Positions 7,794 to 16,729 of a stretch of DNA of 64,000 nucleotides are shown piece after piece (positions within the stretch are counted from its first letter, which is position 1; the number at the start of each line of letters is the position of its first letter). Location of the stretch: the NCBI GenBank assembly GCA_963787135.1, contig CAWBBW010000013.1, positions 62,001 through 126,000 on the forward strand, in the 5' to 3' direction. The stretch comes from Roseiarcus sp963787135 (lineage in GTDB: Bacteria; Pseudomonadota; Alphaproteobacteria; Rhizobiales; Beijerinckiaceae). The position numbers were made by a program, and so were the translations under genes. The notes beneath the pieces are model-generated. The model had not been told where the DNA came from. It saw nothing but the letters and a program-made list of their open reading frames with translations, and made no database searches.

Positions 7794-8144
7794 CTAGTCC
7801 TTCACCGCGCTCGTATCGCGTCCATTGATTTTGGCCTTCAGCACATTGGATGGTTTGAAGACCATGACCCGGCGGGGGAGGATCGGCACTTCGACGCCGG
7901 TCTTGGGGTTGCGCCCGATCCGCTCCCCCTTCGAGCGAACGACGAACGAGCCGAATCCGGAAAGCTTCACGGTTTCCCCGCGCGCCGCAGCGTCGCAGAT
8001 CTCGTCGAGGACCGACTGCACGAGTTCGGCGGATTCAGTGCGCGACAACCCGATGCGCTGGTAGACGATTTCGGACAAGTCGGCGCGAGTCACGGTCCTA
8101 CCCGGTTCGCGGCCAGCATTTGCGTTTGGCATGTCGAGCCTCAA
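7794..8144 (-). CDS. ihfA: Integration host factor subunit alpha
   Basis: A 116-aa HU/IHF family nucleoid protein. TRADLSEIVYQRIGLSRTESAELV forms the helical dimer part, GETVKLSGFGSFVVR the beta saddle, and RIGRNPKTGVEVPI the DNA-bending arm with its key Pro; VMVFKPSNVLK ends the core. With IhfB it bends DNA at specific sites in replication, recombination and transcription. The N-terminus is about 14 residues longer than usual, so the start may be internal (ATG at 8132). merR follows 118 bases downstream. The plsX-fabH genes that commonly precede ihfA in this class are absent here. Confidence 0.93.
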   Translation of the reverse strand: MRLDMPNANAGREPGRTVTRADLSEIVYQRIGLSRTESAELVQSVLDEICDAAARGETVKLSGFGSFVVRSKGERIGRNPKTGVEVPILPRRVMVFKPSNVLKAKINGRDTSAVKD

Positions 8145-8380
8145 TACGATGACGCCTTCCCAAGGGCGCCAGCCCTCAACCCGAGCTTGCCGCCGATCAG
8201 GCGGCCCGCGCGTTCCTCCCGAGGGTTTTGGACTTTATTTTCATGTCCGGCAAGCCCATAAAACCATGTAAACCGCGCTGCTCCAGCGCCCGGTCTACGC
8301 CCCTACCTTTTCGATCGGCCGAGGCGCGTTTGCGTCGTCTTGCGCTATTCATTCCCGCACGTGACTGAAGGAAAGTCGAT

Positions 8381-9151
8381 TTGAGCGATCCAGCACTCGA
8401 ACCGCCCGCTCGCGTCGTGCTCGTCACGGGCGCCTCGCGCGGCATCGGCCGGGCGGCCGCCCTCGCCTTCGCGCGCTCGGGCGCGCATGTCGTTGCGCTC
8501 GCCCGAACGCAAGGCGCCCTCGAGGAGCTCGATGACGAAATCCGCGCCCTCCGGCCGGCCGCGGAGACGGCGGTCACCCTCGTACCCATGGACCTGCGGG
8601 ACTTTGCCGCGATCGACCGGCTGGGCGAGGCGCTCTATCGCCGCTGGGGCAGGCTCGACGCGTTTGTCGGCAACGCCGGCGCACTTGGCGTGCTGTCTCC
8701 GCTCCATCATGTCGACCCGAAGGAATGGGATAATGTCATGGCGGTCAACGTAACCGCCAACTGGCGCCTGATCCGCTCGCTCGATCCTCTGCTGCGCGCC
8801 TCACCGTCCGGACGGGTCGCATTCATCACGTCGGGCGTGGCGAGCCGGGCGGACCTGCGCGCCTATTGGGGTCCGTACGCGACCTCCAAGGCGGCGCTCG
8901 ACGCCATCGCCCGCACTTATGCGGCGGAGACGCTCAACACCTCGAACGTCCGGGTCATGCTTGTCAATCCGGGGCCGCTGCGCACGCGCATGCGCGCCAA
9001 GGCGATGCCCGGCGAAGATCCGATGACCCTGCGCGTCCCGGAAGAAATCGCGCCGAAAATCGTCGACATCTGCTCGCCCGAATGGACCGAGACCGGCAAA
9101 TTGTATGATTTTCCGACAGATCGGATCCTCAGCTTCCAGTCGCCGGCTTGA
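8381..9151 (+). CDS. SDR family NAD(P)-dependent oxidoreductase
   Basis: A 256-aa classical short-chain dehydrogenase/reductase. The nucleotide-binding TGASRGIG is at about residues 16-23, the NAG motif follows in VGNAGALG, and the catalytic Ser is in FITSGVASR with the YxxxK pair in GPYATSK near residue 165. NPGPLRTRMRAKAMPGEDP closes the active site. The start is TTG at 8381, with GAAGGAAAG upstream. It stands alone between ihfA (divergent) and rpsF. Substrate unknown. Confidence 0.88.
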   Translation: MSDPALEPPARVVLVTGASRGIGRAAALAFARSGAHVVALARTQGALEELDDEIRALRPAAETAVTLVPMDLRDFAAIDRLGEALYRRWGRLDAFVGNAGALGVLSPLHHVDPKEWDNVMAVNVTANWRLIRSLDPLLRASPSGRVAFITSGVASRADLRAYWGPYATSKAALDAIARTYAAETLNTSNVRVMLVNPGPLRTRMRAKAMPGEDPMTLRVPEEIAPKIVDICSPEWTETGKLYDFPTDRILSFQSPA

Positions 9152-9374
9152 AAGGCAGATTCGGCTTGCGGCGCGGGCGGATGTCTCTGTATGAGAGCCG
9201 CTTCGTCGTGTCCCGCCGGGGGCTGAACGGAAGGCCTCACGCATTATCGGCGCTGCGGCAGGGACCTTAAGGTTCCGGCTTCCCGTGTTCCCGCCTTCGA
9301 ACGATCCGATTCGAGCCTTTCTCGGGGCTCGGAGGGCTCCGCGCGGGATGCGAGAGCAAAAGGAAAGGCAAGAC

Positions 9375-9836
9375 ATGGCTCTTTATGAGCACATATACCT
9401 GGCGCGCCAGGACGTCACGCAGCAACAGGTCGAGGCGCTGACGGAACAGCTCAAGCTGAAGATCGCATCGCTCGGCGGCGCAGTCACCAAGGTCGAGCCC
9501 TGGGGGCTGAAGTCGCTGGCGTTCCGCGTCAAGAAGAACCGCAAGGCCCATTTCACGCTGCTCAACATCGTCGCGCCGTCGGAGGCGGTCGTCGAACTCG
9601 AGCGCACTCTCAGCCTCAACGAGGACGTCCTCCGCTTCCTCACCATTCGGGTCGACGAACACGAGGCCGGCCCCTCCGCGATGCTGCGCAAGCGCGACGA
9701 CGCCGATCGCGACGACCGCGGACCGCGCGGGCCCCGTGGCGACCGTCCCGACCGCGGCGACCGCCCGGATCGCGGCGACCGCCCCGATCGTCCCCCGCGC
9801 CGGCCCCGCGACGACGTGACTGCAGGAGCAATCTGA
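9375..9836 (+). CDS. rpsF: 30S ribosomal protein S6
   Basis: A 153-aa S6 protein starting MALYEHIYLARQDVTQQQ. The conserved core includes WGLKSLAFRVKKNRKAHFTL and VLRFLTIRVDEHE up to about residue 102. Beyond it is a disordered, Arg/Asp-rich tail with repeated RPDRGD units, longer than the E. coli protein but common in alphaproteobacteria. ATG 9375 follows AGGAAAGG; an upstream ATG at 9285 gives a non-conserved extension. It overlaps rpsR by one base and leads the rpsF-rpsR-DUF2232-rplI operon. Confidence 0.97.
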   Translation: MALYEHIYLARQDVTQQQVEALTEQLKLKIASLGGAVTKVEPWGLKSLAFRVKKNRKAHFTLLNIVAPSEAVVELERTLSLNEDVLRFLTIRVDEHEAGPSAMLRKRDDADRDDRGPRGPRGDRPDRGDRPDRGDRPDRPPRRPRDDVTAGAI

Positions 9837-10072
9837 TGGCCGCCGCGCCCCGCCGCCCCTTTTTCCGCCGCCGGAAGTCGTGCCCGTTCTCAGGCGCCAA
9901 TGCGCCGAAGATCGACTACAAGGACACCCGCCTGCTGTCGCGCTACATTTCCGAACGCGGCAAGATCGTGCCGTCACGGATCACCGCGGTCAGCGCGGGC
10001 AAACAGCGCGAGCTCGCGCAGGCCATCAAGCGCGCCCGCTTTCTCGGCCTCTTGCCTTATGTGATCCGCTAA
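9836..10072 (+). CDS. rpsR: 30S ribosomal protein S18
   Basis: A 78-aa S18 protein. The Arg-rich N-terminus (RRPFFRRRKSCPFSG) and the core APKIDYKDTRLLSRYISERGKI, SRITAVSAGKQRELAQAIKRAR and LGLLPYV are intact and of normal length. S18 sits beside S6 on the 30S platform. The start overlaps the stop of rpsF by one base, which indicates translational coupling. Confidence 0.97.
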   Translation: MAAAPRRPFFRRRKSCPFSGANAPKIDYKDTRLLSRYISERGKIVPSRITAVSAGKQRELAQAIKRARFLGLLPYVIR

Positions 10073-10200
10073 AGACGATCGGGCAGCCCTGCCGCCCGCT
10101 CCTTTTCGAACCGCCGCGCCCGGTCTTCTGACCGTTCGAGGCGGCAGTTGGAGGCGGGCCCCCGGCGCGCCTCCTAACCGCAGGTCAAGCGGGACAGCGC

Positions 10201-11179
10201 ATGGTTTTTCGATTTGTCGTCGCGATCGGCGCGGGATGCGCCGCAGCCCTCCTGTTCGCCGTAAGCGCGCAGACGGGGCCGCTTGCGATGGCGCTCGCCT
10301 ATCTCGCGCCATTGCCGATCATGATTGCGACGCTGGGCTGGGGCCTCGACGCGGGAGCGGTCGCGGCCGCGGTTTCGGTCGTTGCGCTCGGTCTGCTCGC
10401 AGAGCCGGCGTCCGGGCTGATGTTCGCCGCCTCTGTCGCCGTTCCGGCCTGGGCTTTGGCGGCGTTCGCCGTTGCGCCGCTCGGACGCTATTTGCCGCGA
10501 GCTCTCTGACCCGGCCGGGCGAGCGTCTGTCGGTTCGATCGTCATTCTCGCTGCGGCGGTCGGCATGCTCGGCGCGGCCGTCGCGCTGACCGCGATGATC
10601 GTCGTCTACCGCGGTTACGCAGCCGGGATCGCCAAGATCTCGGCGGCGATCGCGGCTCTGGTGGGCGACGCCTTCGAAGGCGGCCCGGAAGGCCTGTCGG
10701 CGCGCGAATTCGCCCAATCGCTCGTGCGCTTCGGCCCGGCGGCGATCGCCGCGTCGACAATGCTGATGCTGTGCGTGAATCTCTATGCGGCCGCGCGCTC
10801 GATTCAGCTGTCGCATCGCCTGGGCAGACCATGGCCGGACCTGCCGACCTCGCTCAGCCTTCCCTGGCCGCTCGGCGTCCTGATGCTGGCTTGCGCGGCT
10901 GGCGCTTACGCGCTGCCGGCTCCAGCCTCGCAATATTTTTCCGTCGGCGCGGGCGGCTTCGGCGGGGCTTTCGTTTTGCAGGGTCTCGCGGTGGCCCACG
11001 TCCTGTCGCGCGGCCTCAAGATGCGGCCGGTTATGCTTGTTGCATTGTACGCCTGCTGCGTCCTGCGTGCGCAATACACCCTGCCCGTCCTGGCGGCGCT
11101 GGGCGTGGTCGACGCCTTCGCAAGGCTCCGCGCCCGCCCGGCGTTCCTTCCCGCCCCAAAACCAACCACACACAAATAG
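10201..11179 (+). CDS. DUF2232 multi-pass membrane protein (frameshifted)
   Basis: A polytopic membrane protein lying between rpsR and rplI, where alphaproteobacteria usually encode a DUF2232 protein. The first frame (MVFRFVVAIGAGCAAALLFAV...) has four hydrophobic segments and stops at 10507-10509; the next frame takes over at SDPAGRASVGSIVILAAAVGMLG and continues with more membrane segments and a soluble loop (GPEGLSAREFAQSLVRFGP) to 11179. Total length is one base over a multiple of three, so an extra base near 10495-10505, in CGAGCTCTC, restores one protein of about 325 aa. Function unknown. It ends 10 bases before rplI. Confidence 0.8.
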
Positions 11180-11189
11180 GAGAAAAACA

Positions 11190-11766
11190 ATGGACGTCAT
11201 TTTGCTGGAGCGCGTCGGCAAGCTCGGTCACATGGGCGACACGATTCGCGTCAAGGACGGTTATGCCCGCAATTTCCTGCTGCCGCGCGGCAAGGCCTTG
11301 CGAGCCACCGAAGCGAACAAGAAGAAGTTCGAGTCCCAGCGCGCGGATCTGGAAGCGCGCAACCATGAGCTCAAGCGCAGCGCCGAACGAGCTCTCGGCG
11401 AAGGTCGACGGTACGGCGGTGGTCATCATCCGTCAGGCCGGCGAGACGGGGCAGCTTTACGGCTCGGTCTCGGCGCGCGATATCGCCGAGGCGTTGACCG
11501 CCGCCAGGCACCCGGTCCAGCGCGGCCATGTCGCCATCCTGCACCCGATCAAGACGCTCGGCCTGCACCTCGTCCCCATCCATCTGCATCCGGAACTCGA
11601 GGCGAAGGTGACCGTCAACGTCGCCCGGTCTCCCGAACAGGCCGAGCGGCAGGCGAAGGGCGAGGATCTCACGGTTCGCGAGGAGACGTCGATGGACGAC
11701 CTCGGTCTGGAAGTCGGCAAGGCGCTGGCGGAAGCAGGGCCCGGCGAGAGTCTCGGACGGGAGTAA
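11190..11766 (+). CDS. rplI: 50S ribosomal protein L9 (frameshifted)
   Basis: L9 begins MDVILLERVGKLGHMGDTIRV at ATG 11190, after AATAGGAGAAA, and keeps the N-terminal domain motif VKDGYARNFLLPRGKA. After about residue 66 (LKRSAE) the frame changes: the conserved C-terminal domain KVDGTAVVIIRQAGETGQLYGSV...VNVARSPEQAERQAKGE is one frame over and ends at 11766. The length is 577 bases, one too many, and the extra base lies in GAACGAGCTCTC near 11387-11390. Because L9 is nearly universal, assembly error is more likely than real loss. The last 20 residues form an acidic tail. Confidence 0.93.
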
Positions 11767-11808
11767 CGAATCCGGCTGCGGCTCTTCGCCGTCGATAGCT
11801 GGCGGGTC

Positions 11809-12817
11809 TCAGCCGAAGCGAAACTCGCTCACATGCTGATATTCGTCCCCCGGCCGCAGAACGCAATCGGTGAAGTGGCGCCGGTTCGGCGAATCCGGGA
11901 AGGCTTGCGGCTCGAGGCAAAGTCCGGCGTGCGCGCCGTATCGCGCGCCGCCAAGTCCGGCGACCGGGCAATTGAGCTTGGCCGCGTCATAGAACTGGAC
12001 GCCCGGCTCGGTGCTGAAGAGCGCGAGGGTAAGGCCGTTGACCGGCGACCGCACCAGCGCGACCGGCGCGAGCCCGTCGGGACCGCACTGGCGAGCGGCG
12101 ACGAAATTGGTGTCGTAGGCAACCCCGCCCGGATTGCGGACGGGCCGCGCGGAACGGAAATCGTAGGGCGTTCCGGCGACGGCGCTGAATCTCGCCCGTG
12201 GGAATGAGATCGGAATCCGTAGGGGTATAAAAGTCGGCGAAGAGAGCGACCTCGTGATCGAGAATATCCGGCGAACCGTCGAGGTTGAAATAGGAATGCT
12301 GGGTGAGATTGACGATCGTGGGTTTGTCCGAGACCGCCGAAAGCTCGACCCTGAGCGTCGCGGGCTCCAGCATGCGATAGACGCAGGTCGCGGTGAGGGC
12401 GCCCGGAAAGCCGGCCTCGCCATCGGCAGAGTCGAGCGAGAGCGAAACGGACGATGCGTCCGAAGCCACGAGGGTCCAGAGCCTGTGGCCGAAGCCGTTC
12501 GGCCCGCCGTGCAAAGTGTGCTGTTGTCCAGGCTTTCGATCGAGTTGATACTCAACGCCATCGAGCGTGAAGCGGCCGTTGGCGATCCGATTGGCGAACC
12601 GCCCCGGCACGGCCCCGAAGTGCGGCGAATAGGCCAGATAATCCTCGATCGTATTCAAACCGAGAACCACCCGCTGCGGGCCCTCCGCTGTCGGCGCCAC
12701 GAAATCGCGGAGCACTGCGCCCCACGAGAGAATCTTCGCGCTCGCGCCCGCCCTGGACGCAATTGCGACCTCGAACACCGGGGCTCCGTCGATCCGGCCG
12801 AATAACTCTGCGCTCAC
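11809..12817 (-). CDS. Aldose 1-epimerase (frameshifted)
   Basis: A GalM-type mutarotase of about 335 aa, interconverting alpha and beta anomers of sugars. GTG start at 12817 follows GGGGAGAA. Visible family motifs are RFANRIANGRFTLDG, the HGGPNGFGHRLW histidine, NLTQHSYFNLDGS with the catalytic His, and, in the second frame, CLEPQAFPDSPN with the catalytic Glu. The frame changes at PTGEI to SAVAGTPYDFR near 12185-12190, and 1009 bases is one over a multiple of three. With the frame mended the protein is complete and of normal length. Convergent with rplI. Confidence 0.88.
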
Positions 12818-12860
12818 GTCGTTCTCCCCCTGCGGCGGCTCCGGACGGCGTCGCGCCCTT

Positions 12861-13526
12861 CTAAGAACAATCGAGTTCGGCGCGGATCGCGGCGAAAACG
12901 CTCTGGAACATGGTGTCGGTCAAGACGCCGGTATTGGTGTTGTAGCGCGAGCAGTGGTAGCTGTCGAAGAGCATCACGCCTGCCGGTTTGAGCGCGTGCC
13001 GTGCACCGTGCGCGAACGGCAGCTCAGCCGACCTGGCGCCAAATGCGCGCAGCACCGTTTCATGCGCGACCCGGCCGAGCGCAAGCACGGCTCTGAGCCG
13101 CGGGAGCGCGCCAATCGACTGCGTCAGGTAGGCTCGGCAGGTCCTGATTTCCTGCGGCGTGGGCTTGTTTTGCGGCGGCGCGCAACGCACCGCGTTGACG
13201 ATAGCGCAGTCGACAAGCTCAAGGCCGTCGTCCGGCCGGCGGTCATAGACGCCGGAAGCGAAGCCGTACCGCAGCAACGTCTGGTAAAGCAGGTCGCCGG
13301 CGTAATCGCCGGTAAACGGACGTCCCGTGCGGTTCGCGCCGCGCAGGCCGGGCGCGAGTCCGACGATCAAAAGCCGGGCGCTCGCCTTCCCGAATGAAGG
13401 GACGGGCGCGTTCGACCAGTCGGGAAAGGCCGCGCGATTGGCGTCGCGATACTCGACAAGCCTCGGACACGCCGCGCAGTCGCGCGACGGCCCGACGTCG
13501 AAAGCGATCGCGGAAGGCGCCTGCAA
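12861..13526 (-). CDS. Uracil-DNA glycosylase, family 5 (UDGb)
   Basis: A 221-aa base-excision repair enzyme. The N-terminal CAACPRLVEYR holds Cys residues that bind a 4Fe-4S cluster in this family, with NAVRCAPPQNKPTPQEIRTC supplying the later pair. GLAPGLRGANRTGRPFTGDYAGD is the family 5 water-activating region, and the C-terminal loop is represented by SYHCSRYNT. Family 5 enzymes remove uracil and deaminated purines. It begins 6 bases after the stop of the NYN-domain gene on the same strand, so the two share a transcript. Confidence 0.9.
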   Translation of the reverse strand: MQAPSAIAFDVGPSRDCAACPRLVEYRDANRAAFPDWSNAPVPSFGKASARLLIVGLAPGLRGANRTGRPFTGDYAGDLLYQTLLRYGFASGVYDRRPDDGLELVDCAIVNAVRCAPPQNKPTPQEIRTCRAYLTQSIGALPRLRAVLALGRVAHETVLRAFGARSAELPFAHGARHALKPAGVMLFDSYHCSRYNTNTGVLTDTMFQSVFAAIRAELDCS

Positions 13527-13531
13527 AGCGC

Positions 13532-14140
13532 CTATTCGCGCACCGGCTCTTCAACCGGCTGCTGGACAGGCGCAAATTGCGCCCGCCGGTGGTTCTCCGC
13601 CCGCACCGGCCGATCTCCAGGGTCGCGACCGATCCGCTGAATTAGCTGGACCAAATCGATGAACTCGTCGGCCTGTCGCCGCAGTTCGTCGGCGACCATC
13701 GGGGGTTGGGTCGATATCGTCGACACCACCGCAACCCGGACGCCCTTGCGCTGAATGGCCTCCACAAGCGAGCGGAAGTCGCCGTCTCCAGAGAACAGCA
13801 CCAGGAGATCGACGTGCTCGGCCATCTCCATTGCGTCGACCGCAAGTTCGATGTCCATGTTGCCTTTGACTTTTCGGCGGCCAGTTGAGTCAACGAACTC
13901 CTTTGTCGGCTTCGTCACGACCGAGTAGCCGTTGTAATCGAGCCAATCGACCAACGGACGAATGGAAGAATATTCTTGATCGTCCACGAGGGCGGTGTAG
14001 TAAAACGCTCGAATCAAACGACCTTTGGCCTGGAACTCTTTCAGGAGGCGTTTGTAGTCGATATCGAAGCCGAGGGCTTTTGCACTTGCGTACAAATTGG
14101 CGCCGTCGATGAAGAGAGCAATGCGTTCCACAGTTGACAT
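13532..14140 (-). CDS. NYN domain (LabA/DUF88-type) protein
   Basis: A 202-aa PIN-like protein. The metal-binding acidic residues of NYN nucleases are present: ALFIDGANLYASAK at the start, NMDIELAVDAM in the middle and LFSGDGDFRSLVEAI, then VRVAVVSTISTQPPMVADELRRQADEFIDL. Such proteins are predicted RNases; the RNA target is unknown. The C-terminal 40 residues are Arg/Pro/Glu-rich and disordered. Start ATG 14140 has only a weak ribosome site. The gene is first in an operon with the uracil-DNA glycosylase. Confidence 0.88.
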   Translation of the reverse strand: MSTVERIALFIDGANLYASAKALGFDIDYKRLLKEFQAKGRLIRAFYYTALVDDQEYSSIRPLVDWLDYNGYSVVTKPTKEFVDSTGRRKVKGNMDIELAVDAMEMAEHVDLLVLFSGDGDFRSLVEAIQRKGVRVAVVSTISTQPPMVADELRRQADEFIDLVQLIQRIGRDPGDRPVRAENHRRAQFAPVQQPVEEPVRE

Positions 14141-14549
14141 TTTTTCAGTTCTTTTCTTTATTCGACGATTGACGTCTGCGGTGCGTATATATTTACCCCG
14201 ACCGGTCCCCTGGACCCGAACACAACATCAACATAAAACCTCGTTCAAGCCTCTTTTTCGGGCAGATACCTTCTTGCACACGGATTTGGCGTCGGGCGCA
14301 ACAGCCGGTTTTGTCCACAAGCGCTTCCGGACGACTCGAATGCGAACGGGGACAACGTAGGCGACCCCCGAAAAAAATCCATATGCCTGTCGCATCAAAT
14401 GTGCGTGCGTCACGCAAAACGAAACGATCGATCGAAGATTGACGTTTCCCCGCGCGCGGCTTCTGGTAAGCCTGCATTCCATTTTATGATCCGGCGGGCG
14501 CGCAGGACGAACGTCCAGCCTGCCGGCAGTCTAGGGAGACGGAGCGGCC
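14141..14549. other. Divergent intergenic region
   Basis: About 410 bases between the divergent NYN and FAH-family genes. It should hold promoters for both, and an AT-rich patch at 14150-14200 (TATATATTTACC) is a candidate for the NYN gene. No open frame, tRNA or convincing hairpin was seen; the small minus-strand frames here lack conserved features. Confidence 0.4.
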
Positions 14550-15404
14550 ATGAAACTCGTTCGATACGGCAGAGCGGGCAAGGAGAAACCAGGCCTGATC
14601 GACGGCGCAGGAAAACTGCGCGATCTCAGTGAAGTGGTCGCCGACATCGACGGCGCCACGCTCGACCCCCGCTCGCTGTCGCGAATCGCGAAGATCAAGC
14701 CGGAATCGCTTCCCGCCGTCCGCGGGGCGCCGCGGATCGGACCCTGCGTCGGCCACGTCGGCAACTTCGTTGCGGTCGGGCTCAATTATGCCGATCACGC
14801 CGCCGAATTGGGCATGGCGGTGCCCAAGGAGCCGGTGCTGTTCACCAAAGCGCCGTCCTGCATCGTCGGCCCGAACGACGACGTGATCATTCCGAAAGGA
14901 TCGACCAAGACGGACTGGGAAGTGGAGCTTGCGATCGTAATCGGGGCGCGCGCGAGCTACGTCGCCGAGGCGCAGGCGCTCTCCCATGTCGCGGGCTATT
15001 GCATCTGCAACGACGTGTCCGAGCGCGAGTTTCAGTTGGAGCGCTCAGGACAGTGGGTGAAAGGCAAGAGCGCCCCCACGTTCGGTCCGCTCGGCCCCTG
15101 GCTGGTCACGCCGGACGAGATTCCAGACGTGCAAAAGCTCGGTCTTTGGCTGGACGTGAGCGGCGAGCGCATGCAGACCGGCTCGACCGCGACGATGGTC
15201 TTCGGCGTCAAGCAACTCGTCTCCTATATCTCGCATTTCATGATCCTCGAGCCCGGGGACGTCATTACGACCGGGACGCCCCCCGGGGTCGGCTCGGGCA
15301 AGAAGCCGCCGCGCTTTCTCAAGCCGGGCGACACGATGTCGCTCGGCGTCGACGGGCTCGGGCGCCAGGCGCAGCGCGTGCTGGCGTGGAAGGCGGCCGG
15401 CTAG
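14550..15404 (+). CDS. Fumarylacetoacetate hydrolase family protein
   Basis: A 284-aa FAH-fold enzyme acting on C-C bonds of beta-diketones or enols in a Mg-dependent way. Conserved parts are VGLNYADHAAELGM, the first metal-ligand region KTDWEVELAIVIG, CNDVSEREFQ, QWVKGKSAPTFGPLGPWLV and GDVITTGTPPGVG. The overall form matches ureidoglycolate lyase and 2-keto-4-pentenoate hydratase relatives; which reaction it catalyses cannot be decided. A short membrane-protein gene starts 3 bases after its stop. Confidence 0.9.
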   Translation: MKLVRYGRAGKEKPGLIDGAGKLRDLSEVVADIDGATLDPRSLSRIAKIKPESLPAVRGAPRIGPCVGHVGNFVAVGLNYADHAAELGMAVPKEPVLFTKAPSCIVGPNDDVIIPKGSTKTDWEVELAIVIGARASYVAEAQALSHVAGYCICNDVSEREFQLERSGQWVKGKSAPTFGPLGPWLVTPDEIPDVQKLGLWLDVSGERMQTGSTATMVFGVKQLVSYISHFMILEPGDVITTGTPPGVGSGKKPPRFLKPGDTMSLGVDGLGRQAQRVLAWKAAG

Positions 15405-15406
15405 AC

Positions 15407-15718
15407 GTGAAAGGACTGCGCTCCTGGACGGGCCTGGTCTTCGCGGTTGTCTATGCTGGCGTCTTCGCAGCGCTCTATATCGACTATCTGCGGCGCGCAG
15501 GCGCGTGGTTCGCCGACCTGCCGCTTGTGTTGGCCGCCCTGCCCTTCACGCTCGTCATGCGCGCGCTCAGCGGCGGCTCGTATGACTTCGCCGGCGACAT
15601 GACGCTGAGGGTTATCGGCGCCGTGCTTTTCTGTTGCGCGGTTGCCTATATCGCAGGACTGATCCTGGAGGTCGCGGTCCGTGCGATGGTCCGCATGACG
15701 CAAACGCTGACACGGTGA
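15407..15718 (+). CDS. Small integral membrane protein, unknown function
   Basis: GTG at 15407 lies 3 bases after the FAH stop and encodes 103 residues with three likely membrane helices (LVFAVVYAGVFAALYID, LPLVLAALPFTLVM, VIGAVLFCCAVAYIAGLIL). There is no signal peptide cleavage site and no recognisable family. The tight spacing to both neighbours suggests it belongs to the same operon as the FAH-family and DUF1330 genes. Confidence 0.7.
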   Translation: MKGLRSWTGLVFAVVYAGVFAALYIDYLRRAGAWFADLPLVLAALPFTLVMRALSGGSYDFAGDMTLRVIGAVLFCCAVAYIAGLILEVAVRAMVRMTQTLTR

Positions 15719-15730
15719 GGACAATCGATC

Positions 15731-16018
15731 ATGGCGGCCTATTTCATCTTCGACGTCGAGATCCGCGATATGGGCCGCTATCAAGAGTTCATGGCCGGTG
15801 TGAAACCCGCGCTCGAAGCAGCGGGCGCAAAATATCTGGCCAGGGGCGGCGCTCATAAAGTTCTTGAAGGCGATTGGCAGCCGCGCCGGATCGTGCTCCC
15901 GGAATTCCCCTCCGCCAAAGCCGCCGAAGAGTTTTACAATGGCGCGGTTTATCGAGGATTGAAGGCGATCCGCGACGAATGCAGCTCGGCGCGCCTCGTG
16001 CTTGTGGAAGGCGTTTAG
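15731..16018 (+). CDS. DUF1330 family protein
   Basis: A 95-aa protein of the DUF1330 type, a dimeric alpha/beta barrel fold related to antibiotic monooxygenase-like domains. YFIFDVEIRDMGRYQEFM, LARGG, PRRIVLPEFPSAKAAEEFYN and YRGLKAIRDECSSARLVLVEG follow the family order and length. No function is established. It starts 12 bases after the membrane-protein gene and is followed by a HAD hydrolase. Confidence 0.9.
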   Translation: MAAYFIFDVEIRDMGRYQEFMAGVKPALEAAGAKYLARGGAHKVLEGDWQPRRIVLPEFPSAKAAEEFYNGAVYRGLKAIRDECSSARLVLVEGV

Positions 16019-16054
16019 CGGCGACCGCGGGTCGCTGAGAACGGGAGCCGTCGA

Positions 16055-16729
16055 ATGCGCATCGAACCCGTCTTCCTGTTCGATCTGGACGGCACGCTCG
16101 TCGACAGCGTCTATGAACATGTGCTGGCCTGGAAGGAAGCGCTCGACAGCGAAGGCATCGACCTCTCCGTCTGGCGCATCCACCGCAAGATCGGCATGTC
16201 CGGCGGTCTTTTCACCAACCAGCTCATCCGCGAAACCGGCGTTGCGATCGACGAAGAGCGCGGCGAGCGGCTAAGGAAGGCCCATGCGGCGGCCTACCGC
16301 CGCATGGGCGAGCGCATCCGCCCTCTTCCCGGCGCGCGGGAGCTCCTGTCCTGGCTAAGCGGCGCCGGCATCCGCTGGGCGATCGCGACCAGCGGGCGTA
16401 TGGAGACGGCCTCGGTGAACCTAAAGGCGCTGGGCGTCGATCCGGACAAATCGCCGGTTGTGACCCGCGATCAAGTCAAATACGCCAAGCCCGATCCGGA
16501 CCTGTTCCTGGCCGCAGCCAAGCGGCTCGGCGCGCCGATCGAGACGGCGTTCGTCGTCGGCGACTCGATCTGGGACATGCTGGCGGCAGCGCGCTGCCGG
16601 GCGCTCGGCGTCGGCCTGCTCTGCGGCGGCTACGGCGCGGAGGAACTGCAGAAGGCCACCGCCTTCCGGGTCTACGAGGACCCGGCCGACCTCCTGCTGC
16701 ACATCGACGAACTGGGCGGGCGGAGGTAG
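16055..16729 (+). CDS. HAD family hydrolase (phosphoglycolate phosphatase-like)
   Basis: A 224-aa HAD phosphatase. Motif I is FDLDGTLVDS (nucleophile Asp-10), motif II is in WAIATSG, the conserved Lys is in YAKPDPDLF and motif III is VVGDSIWDM. The helical cap lies between motifs I and II. This is the Gph/beta-phosphoglucomutase group, which removes phosphate from small metabolites; the substrate is not predictable. Length and motif spacing are normal. Confidence 0.9.
   Translation: MRIEPVFLFDLDGTLVDSVYEHVLAWKEALDSEGIDLSVWRIHRKIGMSGGLFTNQLIRETGVAIDEERGERLRKAHAAAYRRMGERIRPLPGARELLSWLSGAGIRWAIATSGRMETASVNLKALGVDPDKSPVVTRDQVKYAKPDPDLFLAAAKRLGAPIETAFVVGDSIWDMLAAARCRALGVGLLCGGYGAEELQKATAFRVYEDPADLLLHIDELGGRR

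Noticed and set aside
10150..10174. GGAGGCG/CGCCTCC hairpin after rpsR as a terminator
   Set aside because: It has no T-run and lies inside the rpsF-rplI operon, so it is unlikely to end transcription.
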